Origin: Alphaproteobacteria bacterium
GTDB lineage: Bacteria; Pseudomonadota; Alphaproteobacteria; GCA-2746255
NCBI GenBank assembly: GCA_021296325.1
Contig: JAGWAR010000006.1
Coordinates: 1 to 64,000, forward strand
Direction of reading: 5' to 3'
Length of the DNA stretch: 64,000 bases
This document shows, piece after piece, positions 9,393 to 18,121 of the stretch. Position numbers and translations under genes: made by a program. Below the pieces are notes generated by a model. That model saw only the letters and a list, made by a program, of their open reading frames with translations. It was not told the DNA's origin and ran no database searches. The stretch's first letter is position 1; each line of letters starts with the position of its first letter.

Positions 9393-9947
9393 ATGGCAAG
9401 GGCAATCGCGGAGTCGAATGCGGAGCGTTCATGGCGGCAGACGCCGCCGAACGACCGCGCCCAGGAAGTGCTCGTTGCCTTGCGGCGAATCATTCGGGCA
9501 ACCGATCTCCATTCCAAGCGCCTGTTCAAGCTGTCGGGCCTGACGACTCCACAGATCGTCGTGCTTCAGTCGGTGCGCGACCTTGGCGAAGTAACAACGG
9601 GACGGATTTCGGCCCGCGTCAGTCTAAGCCAGGGGACGGTGACAAGCATCCTGGACCGCCTGGAGAGTCGCGGTTTGATCAAACGCTATCGCAGCGTCAC
9701 CGACCGTCGCGTGGTGCACGCGCGTTTGACGAAACCGGGCCGCGCCATGCTGCGCCAGGCCCCTCCCCTGCTGCACGAACAATTCGCCAGCGCATTTGCC
9801 GCCCTAAGCCCGTCGCAACAGGAAAAAATCATCAAAACCCTGCACGACGTCGCCGGGATGATGGGCGCGGGGCACCTCGACGCCGCCCCCCTGCTCGACA
9901 TCGCATCGCCCTCGCCTGGCGGCAAAACCGACCGGACGGCCCCCTAG
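9393..9947 (+). CDS. MarR-family transcriptional regulator
   Basis: 184 aa. Start taken at ATG 9393 with GCGGAGGCGG upstream; a TTG at 9375 is less likely. The winged-helix domain (about residues 30-150) shows GRISARVSLSQGTVTSILDRLESRGL as recognition-helix region and a wing SVTDRRVVHARLT, typical of MarR. The tail is Ala/Pro rich. Divergent from asnO, a placement seen in other NAGGN clusters, so it probably controls the osmolyte operon and itself. The ligand or signal is unknown. A strong stem-loop with T-run follows the stop. Confidence 0.9.
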   Translation: MARAIAESNAERSWRQTPPNDRAQEVLVALRRIIRATDLHSKRLFKLSGLTTPQIVVLQSVRDLGEVTTGRISARVSLSQGTVTSILDRLESRGLIKRYRSVTDRRVVHARLTKPGRAMLRQAPPLLHEQFASAFAALSPSQQEKIIKTLHDVAGMMGAGHLDAAPLLDIASPSPGGKTDRTAP

Positions 9948-9960
9948 CGACCGGCAAACG

Positions 9961-9991
9961 AAACCCCCGGCCTGGATCAAGCCGGGGGTTT
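9961..9991. terminator. bidirectional intrinsic terminator
   Basis: An 11-bp perfect stem (AAACCCCCGGC / GCCGGGGGTTT) with a 9-nt loop between the convergent marR and aldehyde dehydrogenase genes. The A-run and T-run at the stem ends let it work on both strands. Confidence 0.9.
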
Positions 9992-10016
9992 GTTCTTGGG
10001 AACGGTGATAGGGCCG

Positions 10017-11543
10017 TTACAGCTTCATCATCACGGCCTTCGTCTGCAAGTACAGGTCCATCACTTCCTGGCCAAGCTCCCGGCCCCAGCCAGACTGCTT
10101 GTAGCCACCGAAGGGAATGGACGGGTCGAACACGTGGTGACAATTCACCCACACGGTGCCGGCTTCGATTTTCCGCGCCATGCGGTGCGCCTTGTTGACG
10201 TCCCGGGTCCACACGCTGGAAGCCAGACCGTATTCCGTATCGTTGGCAACCTTTGCAATTTCATCCAGATCCTCGAAGGGCTGGGCCACGACGACGGGCC
10301 CGAAGATTTCCTCGCGGACGACCTTCATGTCCGGTCCGACATCGACCAGAACGGTCGGTTCGACGAAGAAGCCTTCCTCGCCGATTTGCTTGCCGCCACA
10401 GACCGCCCGGGCGCCTTCGTCGAAGCCCAAGGCCATGTAGCCGGTGACCCGTTTCAACTGCTCTTCCGAGACCAGCGGCCCCATCTGGGTTTCCCGATCC
10501 AGGCCGGGGCCAACCTTGATGGCTTTCGCCTGTTCGGCAACGCCGTCCAGCACCTTGTCGAAGATGGATTTGTGCACATAGAGCCGCGATCCGGCCGTGC
10601 ACACCTGGCCAACGTTGAAGAAAATGGCGTTCGCCGCCCCCGGAATGGCAAGGTCGAGATCGGCGTCCGGGAAGACAACCGCCGGTGACTTGCCGCCAAG
10701 CTCCAGCGACACCTTCTTCAGATTGCCGGTGGCGGCTTTCACAATCAACTTGCCGACTTCGGTGGAGCCGGTGAAAGCGACCTTGTCGATGTCCGGATGG
10801 GACGCGACGGCCGCGCCCGCAGTCTCGCCGAAACCGGTGATGATGTTGACGACACCTTTCGGGAATCCGGCCTCCTCGATCAGCTGGCCCAGCCAGAGCG
10901 CCGTCATCGACGTTTGCTCCGCCGGTTTCAGCACAACCGTGCAGCCCGCCGCCAATGCCGGGGCAATTTTCCACGTCGCCATCAGAAGGGGGAAATTCCA
11001 GGGAATCACCTGGCCGACGACGCCGACCGGCTCTTTCAGGGTATAGCTGAAGAATTCCTCGCCGGGCGCGAAGCAGGGTTCGAAATGGTGGGCCTGTCCC
11101 GTCACCTTCGTTGCCCAGCCCGCGATGTAGCGGATCGTCTCGATCGAAAGCGGCAAATCCGCCGCCTCCGCTGCGACAACCGGCTTGCCGTTGTCGAGGG
11201 ATTCGATCTCGGCAAAGGCGGTGGCGCGTTCTTCCAGCAGGTCGGCGAGTTTCCACAACAGCTTGCCGCGATTCGCCGCCGACATCTTCGCCCACGGGCC
11301 TTCCTCGAAGGCACGGCGCGCCACCTTGACGGCGCGGTTCACGTCCTCCTTACCGCCCGCCGCGATATGGGCGATCGTCTGGCCCGACGCCGGGTCGATG
11401 GCCGGAAAGGTTTCGCCCGACGCCGCGTCCACCCATTCCCCGTCGATGAGGAGTTTGTGCCGGCTCTTGTCCGCCAGAAAGGCGGCCGCTTCCTTGCTTA
11501 AGGCAAACTTCTTGTCCTTTGCCCATTTCACGTCCATGTCCAT
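10017..11543 (-). CDS. NAD(P)-dependent aldehyde dehydrogenase
   Basis: 508 aa, ALDH superfamily. Visible motifs: Rossmann segment FTGSTEVGKLI (near 245-255), catalytic Glu in LELGGKSPAVV (near 270), catalytic Cys in FFNVGQVCTAG (near 303), EEIFGPVV (near 400) and the C-terminal FGGYKQSGWGREL. Start at 11543 is supported by AGGAGGAGCACAAG just before ATG. The overall pattern resembles betaine-aldehyde or phenylacetaldehyde type dehydrogenases, but the substrate cannot be set from sequence. Monocistronic, with its own AT-rich upstream region and a terminator at its end. Confidence 0.92.
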   Translation of the reverse strand: MDMDVKWAKDKKFALSKEAAAFLADKSRHKLLIDGEWVDAASGETFPAIDPASGQTIAHIAAGGKEDVNRAVKVARRAFEEGPWAKMSAANRGKLLWKLADLLEERATAFAEIESLDNGKPVVAAEAADLPLSIETIRYIAGWATKVTGQAHHFEPCFAPGEEFFSYTLKEPVGVVGQVIPWNFPLLMATWKIAPALAAGCTVVLKPAEQTSMTALWLGQLIEEAGFPKGVVNIITGFGETAGAAVASHPDIDKVAFTGSTEVGKLIVKAATGNLKKVSLELGGKSPAVVFPDADLDLAIPGAANAIFFNVGQVCTAGSRLYVHKSIFDKVLDGVAEQAKAIKVGPGLDRETQMGPLVSEEQLKRVTGYMALGFDEGARAVCGGKQIGEEGFFVEPTVLVDVGPDMKVVREEIFGPVVVAQPFEDLDEIAKVANDTEYGLASSVWTRDVNKAHRMARKIEAGTVWVNCHHVFDPSIPFGGYKQSGWGRELGQEVMDLYLQTKAVMMKL

Positions 11544-11680
11544 CTTGTGCTCCTCCTCCGGTTTTCTTGATTGCCTTGGCTCTATCCGATGAAGTGACGA
11601 CGCCCCCCGTGACTTTCAACCGGTCATGGCAAACTATTGGCGCTGTCGCCCTGGCAGAGGGATAGTTACGTAAAAAATAC

Positions 11681-11875
11681 ATGATTTTGCATATTTATGC
11701 AATATTATGCATATATTCCTGGAACGGTCGCCTTCCCCCAACCGGGCCGGCAGCCTCGGCCATGGCTAGGGGGTTCGCGGTCGTTTCCTGGCAAACGAAA
11801 AAGCTCAAGGGCCTGCATGAAAACGACTTCATCATGGCGGCCAAGGTGGACGCCATCGCCGCCAAGGAAGAATAA
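11681..11875 (+). CDS. doubtful small ORF or gene remnant
   Basis: At most 64 codons. The last ~37 codons, from an in-frame ATG at 11762, have mostly G or C third positions and end in a charged Ala/Lys/Glu-rich tail (AAKVDAIAAKEE), which looks coding, while the first part is AT-rich and does not. There is no good ribosome binding site. It could be a short real gene or the end of a decayed one. Not recognised. Confidence 0.2.
   Translation: MILHIYAILCIYSWNGRLPPTGPAASAMARGFAVVSWQTKKLKGLHENDFIMAAKVDAIAAKEE
11687..11702. promoter_or_regulatory. AT-rich inverted repeat, candidate operator
   Basis: TTGCATA, two T, TATGCAA: 7-bp perfect arms. A further ATGCATAT lies 7 bases downstream. It is about 145 bp upstream of the dehydrogenase start and is the only AT-rich block nearby, so it may bind a regulator. 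No known regulator is assigned. Confidence 0.3.
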
Positions 11876-11911
11876 GAAGAATAAAAGGGAAAATATGGCC
11901 GGTGCCGTTCG

Positions 11912-13888
11912 TCAACCCGTCGCGGCTTCGGAGATTTCCATCTTCTGCCTGGCGATCAGGTGCGAAAACAAATCCTCCGCCTCGAATCGCATGACGTAAT
12001 CGGGGGAAGGGCTGTCCTCCTGAATCGCAGGCCCGGCAATATAGTCGAAGCCGCTTCCGACGGCCGAGGTCACGAGGCTGATCGAATGCAGCCCACGGAT
12101 ATAGGCTTCCATCTTCACGCCCTCGGCGCCGGACACGAATTGCTCCATCAGGCGCATGATTTTCGATTCCGGAAGAAGCTGGTCGCTGATGTCCGCCCCG
12201 ATGAGGTTGATCCCCGTTCCGGCAAGATTGCCGAAACTGCTTCGGTTCAAAGGAAACTGTGCCCCCACCGAACGGCAATAGGGCTGAAGGTCGCCGACGA
12301 TTTCGCGCGTGAAAACCGGAGAAATTTCCCCCGGCAGGCCGACCACTTCGAAACTCAGGTATTTTTTCACCATTTCGGGAATATTGTCGCAGACCGTCAT
12401 GTACCGCTTGCGGCCATCCGGCTTGGAAAGCGTGTAATAATGCACCGGACAGACGATCAAGGCCTTGCGGCCATTCTCAAACATGCGTGACATGTCCTCG
12501 CACGTCCGTTGAAGCGTTTTTTCGTCAAGTTCAACCAGCGAGGATAAATTGACCTGCTTGCCGAGCAGTCCATGGCCGTATCTTGTCCTGCCGTCCGGCA
12601 TTTGCTTGGCCGGCAGGCAAACCGACGTGGTGATCACGCTTCGCCGGACGTACCAGACCGGCCAATAGCTGAAGGAAATGTCGAGCGGTACCGCATCGGC
12701 CTGATCGCTGGACCATATCTTTGTTGGCGGACGCGCCTTCACCCGCTCGACTCCGCCGGACATTTTTTCACCCAGCAATCGCTTTATCTGAGGCAGGTGA
12801 GGTTCTTCTTTGACAATCACTGTGCGCTCGAGGTCAAGGATGGTGTGATCAACTGCCAGACGGTCCGCATCCGAATCCAACTCGGCAAGCAGTTTCGTGA
12901 TTTCCCTGGTAATGCGGTGACAGACTTTCTTCGCTTCGTCCGGCGATTTCTTCCCAAAGTAGATGAGAAAACTTTTGCCTTCCCACTTTGTATAGCGATC
13001 TTCTTTCGAAAGGTGATCTTCGATGACCATTTGCACGATGGTCATCACCTGTTCACCGATCCGGTCCCAATAGGCCTCGTAACGTTGTTGAACGGCGTCT
13101 ATATCCAGGATCTGCATGCCACCCACGCATCCGGCGCCGGTGTCCGCGGAGGCCAGCTCGAGATACTCCTCAAACGCGTCGCTGCCAAGCAGGCAGTCCG
13201 CGACGGGCTCTCCGGCCGCCATTTCCACGAAGGCCGGCCCTTCCGGTTGCGCAGCTGCGCCGCCGACACTCCCGGTAGTAGGGGAAGGGGCGGTTCTGTT
13301 TTCTGCTTTTTCAACGGCCTGGCAAAAGGCTTCGTGAAGTGAATCCCCGGTATTCAGCATCGCCTCATCGAGGGCAAACGCGATGCTTTGCAGCCGATCG
13401 TCGGACGTTTCCATCGGGGTGCCAAGAAGGTAATGCGAGATTTTTGCAGCAATATAGGCGCATTTGCTTTCCGCTTCCGGAAGGGGAAGGCCGGGAAAGA
13501 CGATCGCGTAACTATGTTCACGAAGCCGGATATAGACGTCGTCTTCCGCCAGATGGTCGCTGATGATCATCTGGACAAGCATGTGCACCATTTCCCCGAT
13601 GCGGCCCCAATGACGGGTAAACCGCTCATGGACTTCCATCAGATTGACCAATTGCACGGACCCTGCCGTCAGCTCGTCGCCTGCCGTCAGAAATCCCCAC
13701 AGTTTTTCCTCGAAGTTGTCCTTCGTTAAAGGACGCCGCAACCGGCCTTTCGTTGGTGGCAATGCCGTAAGGGTGCTTTCCAGCCCCTCTGCCATCTCCA
13801 TCGCCGCCTCGTCTTCGTCGTTGAGGCCGGGATGGTGAATGCCCGCAACTTTTCGCAACCAGTGCTGGATGGATTTTGCGGCGCCCAT
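11912..13888 (-). CDS. degenerate GGDEF-GGDEF-EAL-like scaffold protein
   Basis: 658 aa from ATG 13888; a TTG at 13903, overlapping the REC stop, is an alternative. Two internally similar segments (about residues 70-157 and 253-340) share RIGE-V---VQM-I-DHL--ED-Y and end in (I/L)R-REHSYAIVF or KWEGKSFLIYF, which align with the fold around a GGDEF loop but with the loop lost. Residues 400-623 follow the outline of an EAL domain, ending SGFDYIAGPAI like the usual LGCDYVQGY, yet lack the ExLxR, DDxGTG and other metal ligands. So it is probably a catalytically dead c-di-GMP-type receptor or scaffold. No signal peptide or membrane segment. Last gene of the signalling operon. Domain reading is inference from pattern. 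Confidence 0.6.
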   Translation of the reverse strand: MGAAKSIQHWLRKVAGIHHPGLNDEDEAAMEMAEGLESTLTALPPTKGRLRRPLTKDNFEEKLWGFLTAGDELTAGSVQLVNLMEVHERFTRHWGRIGEMVHMLVQMIISDHLAEDDVYIRLREHSYAIVFPGLPLPEAESKCAYIAAKISHYLLGTPMETSDDRLQSIAFALDEAMLNTGDSLHEAFCQAVEKAENRTAPSPTTGSVGGAAAQPEGPAFVEMAAGEPVADCLLGSDAFEEYLELASADTGAGCVGGMQILDIDAVQQRYEAYWDRIGEQVMTIVQMVIEDHLSKEDRYTKWEGKSFLIYFGKKSPDEAKKVCHRITREITKLLAELDSDADRLAVDHTILDLERTVIVKEEPHLPQIKRLLGEKMSGGVERVKARPPTKIWSSDQADAVPLDISFSYWPVWYVRRSVITTSVCLPAKQMPDGRTRYGHGLLGKQVNLSSLVELDEKTLQRTCEDMSRMFENGRKALIVCPVHYYTLSKPDGRKRYMTVCDNIPEMVKKYLSFEVVGLPGEISPVFTREIVGDLQPYCRSVGAQFPLNRSSFGNLAGTGINLIGADISDQLLPESKIMRLMEQFVSGAEGVKMEAYIRGLHSISLVTSAVGSGFDYIAGPAIQEDSPSPDYVMRFEAEDLFSHLIARQKMEISEAATG

Positions 13889-13899
13889 GGCCGACCCAT

Positions 13900-14274
13900 T
13901 CAACGGCGCCCGGCGAGAAGTGCCTGCACCGTCTCGGTAAGTTCTTTGACTCCGAAAGGCTTGGCTAGCACCTCGTCCGCACCCATTTTCTTGGCGAGTT
14001 GCAGGAAGCCTGCCTCCCCTTTTCTGCCCCCGCCGGAAATGGCCAGGATGCGGGCATCGGTCAGGGAGTTTTTAAGCTCGTGGATGGTTTGAATGCCTTC
14101 TTTTTCCGGCATCAAAATGTCGACAATGGCCAGGTCGGGCTGATTCTTCTGTGCTTCCCGGACCCCCATGTTGCCGTCCTGCGCCTCGGTAACGGTGTAA
14201 CCGCCTGCTTCATGAACGACGCGAAGCAGCGTCCGTATGTTCTGGTCGTCATCGATGATGAGAACCTTGCTCAT
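13900..14274 (-). CDS. single-domain response regulator (CheY-like)
   Basis: 124 aa receiver domain only. The acidic pocket is IIDDDQ (residues 6-11), the phosphoacceptor Asp52 in AIVDILMPEKEG, the switch Ser/Thr in ILAISGG and Lys in LAKPFG. No output domain, so it must act through a protein partner, most simply the degenerate GGDEF/EAL protein encoded immediately downstream or the hybrid kinase upstream as a phosphorelay intermediate. Its ATG overlaps the preceding REC-EAL stop by 4 nt, supporting one transcript. Confidence 0.92.
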   Translation of the reverse strand: MSKVLIIDDDQNIRTLLRVVHEAGGYTVTEAQDGNMGVREAQKNQPDLAIVDILMPEKEGIQTIHELKNSLTDARILAISGGGRKGEAGFLQLAKKMGADEVLAKPFGVKELTETVQALLAGRR

Positions 14275-15491
14275 CCCTTTGCGCTCATGCGAATCGGCAG
14301 CACCAGCCAGTTCATCAGAAAATCGCGAATTTCACCGGCAGGAAGCGGCCTGGAAAAGAAATAACCCTGAACCGAATCGCACCCCAGGACCTGCAACTCG
14401 GCAAGCGCCGCTTCCGTTTCGACCCCTTCCGCGCAAACGCGAAGGTTCATCTCATGGGCCATGTTGATGATCGAACGGATGATCGGCGTGGCCTTTGCGT
14501 CGATGCCAAGGTCTTTTACGAAGGCGCGGTCGATTTTCACTTCGTTGAACGGCATCTGGTAGAGCTGCAGCAACGAAGAATAACCCGTGCCGATGTCGTC
14601 AATGGAAAGGTGGAATCCCTTGATCCGCAACCGTGAAAGGATATCCATGATTTCCGGCTTTTCTTCCAGCAACCCGCTTTCCGTGATTTCAAGGCAAAGC
14701 TGCGCCGGGGAAATGCCAAGCGGTTGCAGTTGCGCAGCCAGATTGTCGGGAATGTCGAGACGATTCAACAGGGCAGGCGAAAGGTTGACGGCCATCGAAA
14801 GCGAAGAGTCGTACTGCTTCCACTCCAGAAGCTTGCGCAGGGCCGTATCGATCATCTTTTCCGTCAGCATGCCGATGAGCCCCCCCTTCTCGGCAAGGGG
14901 GATGAAATGGTTGGGCGCGATGATCCCATGGGACGGGTGGCGCCAGCGGACCAGGGCCTCGATTGCCTCGATCTGGCCCGCCCCCTGGCCGGTCAGGGCG
15001 ATCTTCGGCTGGTAATACGCCTCCATCTGGTCATCCTCGATGGCGTGGCGCAGTTCCTCTTCGTCAAACGCAAGGTCGGTCGGCTGGCACGGGACGGTCG
15101 TTACGCTGCCGTCGGCGGTGTCCTGCAGCACGGCCTCAAGCTCGGCAAGCGGAATTGGCTTGTTCAGCGTGCCGCAAATGGTAAGCCCCTGCACGCTGCC
15201 CAGCTTCGAGGCGGTCTTCAGCACGCTCATATCCGTCCCGCTGACCAGCAGGATCTTCGCCTTGCACGCCTTTTCCGCCAGGTAACGCAGGATCTCGATG
15301 CCGTCGCCATCGGCCAAATTCAAATCCACGACCAACACATCGGGAGTGAGCGAGGGATAGCATCCCCTGAAAGCCTGGACGGAGTGGCAAATGGTGACGT
15401 CCAGGCCGCAGCCCGTGGCAACGTCGCCGATAAATTCGGCCACGCCCGGCTCGTCGTCGACGATCAGGATGCTTCGCCCGGCTTCGTTCAT
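14271..15491 (-). CDS. REC-EAL c-di-GMP phosphodiesterase
   Basis: 406 aa. An N-terminal receiver domain (residues 6-125; Asp56 in VVDLNLADGDG; the usual Lys in LNKPIP) is followed by an EAL domain (about 148-395). All catalytic signatures are present: EALVRW, LEITES, the SIDDIGTGYSS loop, EVKIDRAFV and CAEGVET. It should hydrolyse cyclic di-GMP to pGpG when switched by phosphorylation. ATGA overlap with the kinase gene upstream and with the REC gene downstream places it second in a four-gene operon, so the hybrid kinase is its likely phosphodonor. Confidence 0.94.
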   Translation of the reverse strand: MNEAGRSILIVDDEPGVAEFIGDVATGCGLDVTICHSVQAFRGCYPSLTPDVLVVDLNLADGDGIEILRYLAEKACKAKILLVSGTDMSVLKTASKLGSVQGLTICGTLNKPIPLAELEAVLQDTADGSVTTVPCQPTDLAFDEEELRHAIEDDQMEAYYQPKIALTGQGAGQIEAIEALVRWRHPSHGIIAPNHFIPLAEKGGLIGMLTEKMIDTALRKLLEWKQYDSSLSMAVNLSPALLNRLDIPDNLAAQLQPLGISPAQLCLEITESGLLEEKPEIMDILSRLRIKGFHLSIDDIGTGYSSLLQLYQMPFNEVKIDRAFVKDLGIDAKATPIIRSIINMAHEMNLRVCAEGVETEAALAELQVLGCDSVQGYFFSRPLPAGEIRDFLMNWLVLPIRMSAKG

Positions 15492-17812
15492 GAGGCAGCC
15501 TCCAGCATGTATCGAAGCTTTTCGGCCAGCATCTCATGTTGATACGGTTTTCCGATGAATTCCTCGTTTTTGCCGACCTGCCAGTTCTTCAGGAAGCTCG
15601 TTCCCGTATAGCCGGAGGTGAAAAGCACCTTCAGGTCGGGAAATTTTTCTCGCACCTTCTGGGCGACGGCCGGCCCATCCATGCCACCCGGCATGACGAC
15701 ATCGGTAAACAGAAGATCGAGGTGGCTGATTTCTTCAAGCAACCGAATCGCTTCCGGTCCGTTGCTTGCCCCATAAACGCGATACGCGTTCTCTTCCAGG
15801 AAATCGGCAACCGTTTCGCGCACGCCGAGCGCATCCTCGACGACAAGGACGTGCTCGCCCTTCGCCTTGGCAATATGTCCGTTGCCGGCAAGGGTTTGTT
15901 TGTCCACGGCCGCATGCTTGATATGGGCGCGCGGGAAATACATCTTCACGCAGGTGCCGTTCCCCTCCTCGCTATAGATCTTGAAGTGGCCGTTGGACTG
16001 CTTGACGAAACCGTAGATCATGCTGAGTCCGAGACCCGTGCCCTTGCCGGTTTCCTTCGTCGTAAAAAAGGGCTCGACGATCCGATTGATCAGGTGTTCC
16101 GGAATACCACACCCGGTATCGCTGACAACGACGAGGGTATAGTCGCCAGCCTTGGATTCGAGATTGTGGCGCGCATACACCTCGTCCAGATGCGCGTTCG
16201 AGGTCTCGATCAGCAGATGCCCGCCGTCCGGCATGGCGTCCCGCGCGTTCACCGCCAGATTCAGCAGAGCGCTTTCAAACTGGTGAGGGTCGATCTCGAC
16301 GGGCCAGGAATTCTTGTCAGGAATAAAATCGACTTCAATGGTCTCGCCCAGGGTCGGGCGGATGAGGTCCAGTGTTTGGTGGATGACCGTGTTTACATCC
16401 AACACCTCCGGCTCCAGGACCTGGCGCCGCGAGAAGGCCAACAACTGCTTCGTCAGATGAGATCCGTTGAGGGTCGCCTCCTTGGCGCGGGTGACCCATT
16501 TCGCCAACGCCGGGTCGTCCCCGATCTTGCGTTCGACAAGCTGGATATTGCCGAGCACGACGGTAAGCAGGTTATTGAAGTCATGGGCCACGCCGCCCGT
16601 CAGCTGACCGATTGCCTCCATCTTCGTGGCCTGGACCAGTTGCTGTTCCGCCTCCCGCAAGGGAGAAACATCGATCACGCCGGTAAGAAGCACTTCCTCT
16701 CCTTTGCGGATGATTGGAGCCACGGATAAAAGTGCGGTGATCAGGGTTCCGTTCGCCCGTTTTACCTTGGTTTCGTAGTTGCGAACGTACCCCTCTCTAC
16801 GCAGTCGCGTGATGACTTCTTCCCGATCGCTCGGGGTCTGATAAAACTCGACGCCCTTGAGACCAATCACCTGCTCCTTCGTATAGCCGTATACCTCCCG
16901 GACCGCATTGTTCGCATAGATGATTTCGCCGTCGGAAACGCGCGAAATGAAAAGCGGGATCGGTGTCGCCTCCATAATCGTCCAGACTTGTTTCTCCCGC
17001 TCGCGCAGCTCGGCCTCGGCGGCTTTCCTAGCGATCAGGTTTTCCTTGAACACCTGTACCGTCCGCGCCATGTCGCCGATCTCGTCCCGGCGATCGCACA
17101 TCGGCACGGAAACTTCCGTGTCCCCTTCGGCCAGATGCCCCATGACGCCACGCAGACGGGTGACGGGCTCGATCAGATACGCCTGGATATACCAGATCGT
17201 GCTGGCAATCATGAACCCGAGGCAAAAAACGACAAGCACCAACTCGGCCACGACCGATTCGAGGATGGTATCGACGCCGTCCTGGACGCCCTTTTCATAA
17301 GTCGCCCAGTTACGCTGGAATTCCCGGTCCAGCACGTCCAGGGCGGCGAGCGCCGAGCGGTCGTCGATCCGAACGATGTGATCGATTGCCTGGACGTTTT
17401 GGCCTTCCCGGATCATGCCGACAGCAAGATCCGCGTTCTTTGTATATTGCGCAAAGGTTGCTTCGATCTCGCGAAGCGCTTCTTCCTCGGCGGCGGTGAT
17501 TCCCAGTGTCCGATAATCGGTGGCAAATCGTTCCAGACGGTCAATCTTGGCCTTGATTGCGTCGTGCAAGGCAATCTCGCCCCGCAGGATCATGTTCTTG
17601 AACTGGTGAATGGCACCGCCATAGCCCATCACGTCCCGCATGTCGCTCAACAGCTGGACCTTTTTCACCGGCCCGCTGTCGAACGCCTCCCAGGCAGACG
17701 AGATACGCACGCCGTTCTGATGAATGACGATGCTTGAAGAAAGAATGATCAGCGCCGTCAGACTCAACAACGCAATCAGGATCGCCCTTCTTTGCCGGAT
17801 GGATAGATGCAT
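15488..17812 (-). CDS. hybrid sensor histidine kinase (HAMP-PAS-HisKA-HATPase-REC)
   Basis: 774 aa. A transmembrane segment (about 10-32), a periplasmic helical sensor of about 150 aa, a second transmembrane segment (about 187-212), HAMP (213-265), PAS (275-390), HisKA with phospho-His in GGVAHDFNN (near 415), HATPase_c (NLAVNARDAM, DTGCGIP, GTGLGLSM) and a C-terminal receiver with Asp in LLFTDVVMPGGMDG. The kinase core resembles Asp-relay kinases of the alphaproteobacterial PAS/HATPase type. First gene of the c-di-GMP operon; the next ATG overlaps its stop. The sensed signal is unknown. Confidence 0.94.
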   Translation of the reverse strand: MHLSIRQRRAILIALLSLTALIILSSSIVIHQNGVRISSAWEAFDSGPVKKVQLLSDMRDVMGYGGAIHQFKNMILRGEIALHDAIKAKIDRLERFATDYRTLGITAAEEEALREIEATFAQYTKNADLAVGMIREGQNVQAIDHIVRIDDRSALAALDVLDREFQRNWATYEKGVQDGVDTILESVVAELVLVVFCLGFMIASTIWYIQAYLIEPVTRLRGVMGHLAEGDTEVSVPMCDRRDEIGDMARTVQVFKENLIARKAAEAELREREKQVWTIMEATPIPLFISRVSDGEIIYANNAVREVYGYTKEQVIGLKGVEFYQTPSDREEVITRLRREGYVRNYETKVKRANGTLITALLSVAPIIRKGEEVLLTGVIDVSPLREAEQQLVQATKMEAIGQLTGGVAHDFNNLLTVVLGNIQLVERKIGDDPALAKWVTRAKEATLNGSHLTKQLLAFSRRQVLEPEVLDVNTVIHQTLDLIRPTLGETIEVDFIPDKNSWPVEIDPHQFESALLNLAVNARDAMPDGGHLLIETSNAHLDEVYARHNLESKAGDYTLVVVSDTGCGIPEHLINRIVEPFFTTKETGKGTGLGLSMIYGFVKQSNGHFKIYSEEGNGTCVKMYFPRAHIKHAAVDKQTLAGNGHIAKAKGEHVLVVEDALGVRETVADFLEENAYRVYGASNGPEAIRLLEEISHLDLLFTDVVMPGGMDGPAVAQKVREKFPDLKVLFTSGYTGTSFLKNWQVGKNEEFIGKPYQHEMLAEKLRYMLEAAS

Positions 17813-18121
17813 GGTCGTACCTGGCCTGGACCGTTTTATTCCCGACGCCTGCGACAGCGGCTACTGCATGCGACTCGGAGCGTGGAATGGAAGGTCGCCC
17901 CGATGGGCTATCTTCTGATCGCATCTTCCGAAAGTGGTAGTGGGGTTCGGTTATTAATTCTTTGAGATCGGGCGAAAAGGACGGTAGATCATGTAGTTCC
18001 CTGATATTGGCCGATATTTATAACCCGATCCGACTCTATCTCGGTCCACCGTCCCGCCGGCCCCACCACGGAGGGGTCGAGACGGCAGATCGGGGTATGC
18101 AAAACGACCTCCAATCTTGCT
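17813..18121. other. divergent intergenic region
   Basis: 309 bp between the signalling operon (leftwards) and the gamma-glutamylcyclotransferase-like gene (rightwards). It must hold both promoters. A moderately AT-rich stretch lies at 17950-18030 (GATATTGGCCGATATTTATAA). No convincing promoter pair or RNA gene seen. Confidence 0.4.

Larger units (their letters stand above)
11544..11911. other. intergenic region upstream of aldehyde dehydrogenase
   Basis: About 370 bp between two diverging/ending genes. The part next to the dehydrogenase is GC-rich; 11670-11720 is strikingly AT-rich and holds a palindrome; the distal part contains a weak plus-strand reading frame with GC-rich third positions. 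No RNA gene recognised. Confidence 0.4.

Noticed and set aside
15536..16729. 397-codon plus-strand frame opposite the hybrid kinase
   Set aside because: Antisense shadow; the kinase frame has all catalytic motifs.
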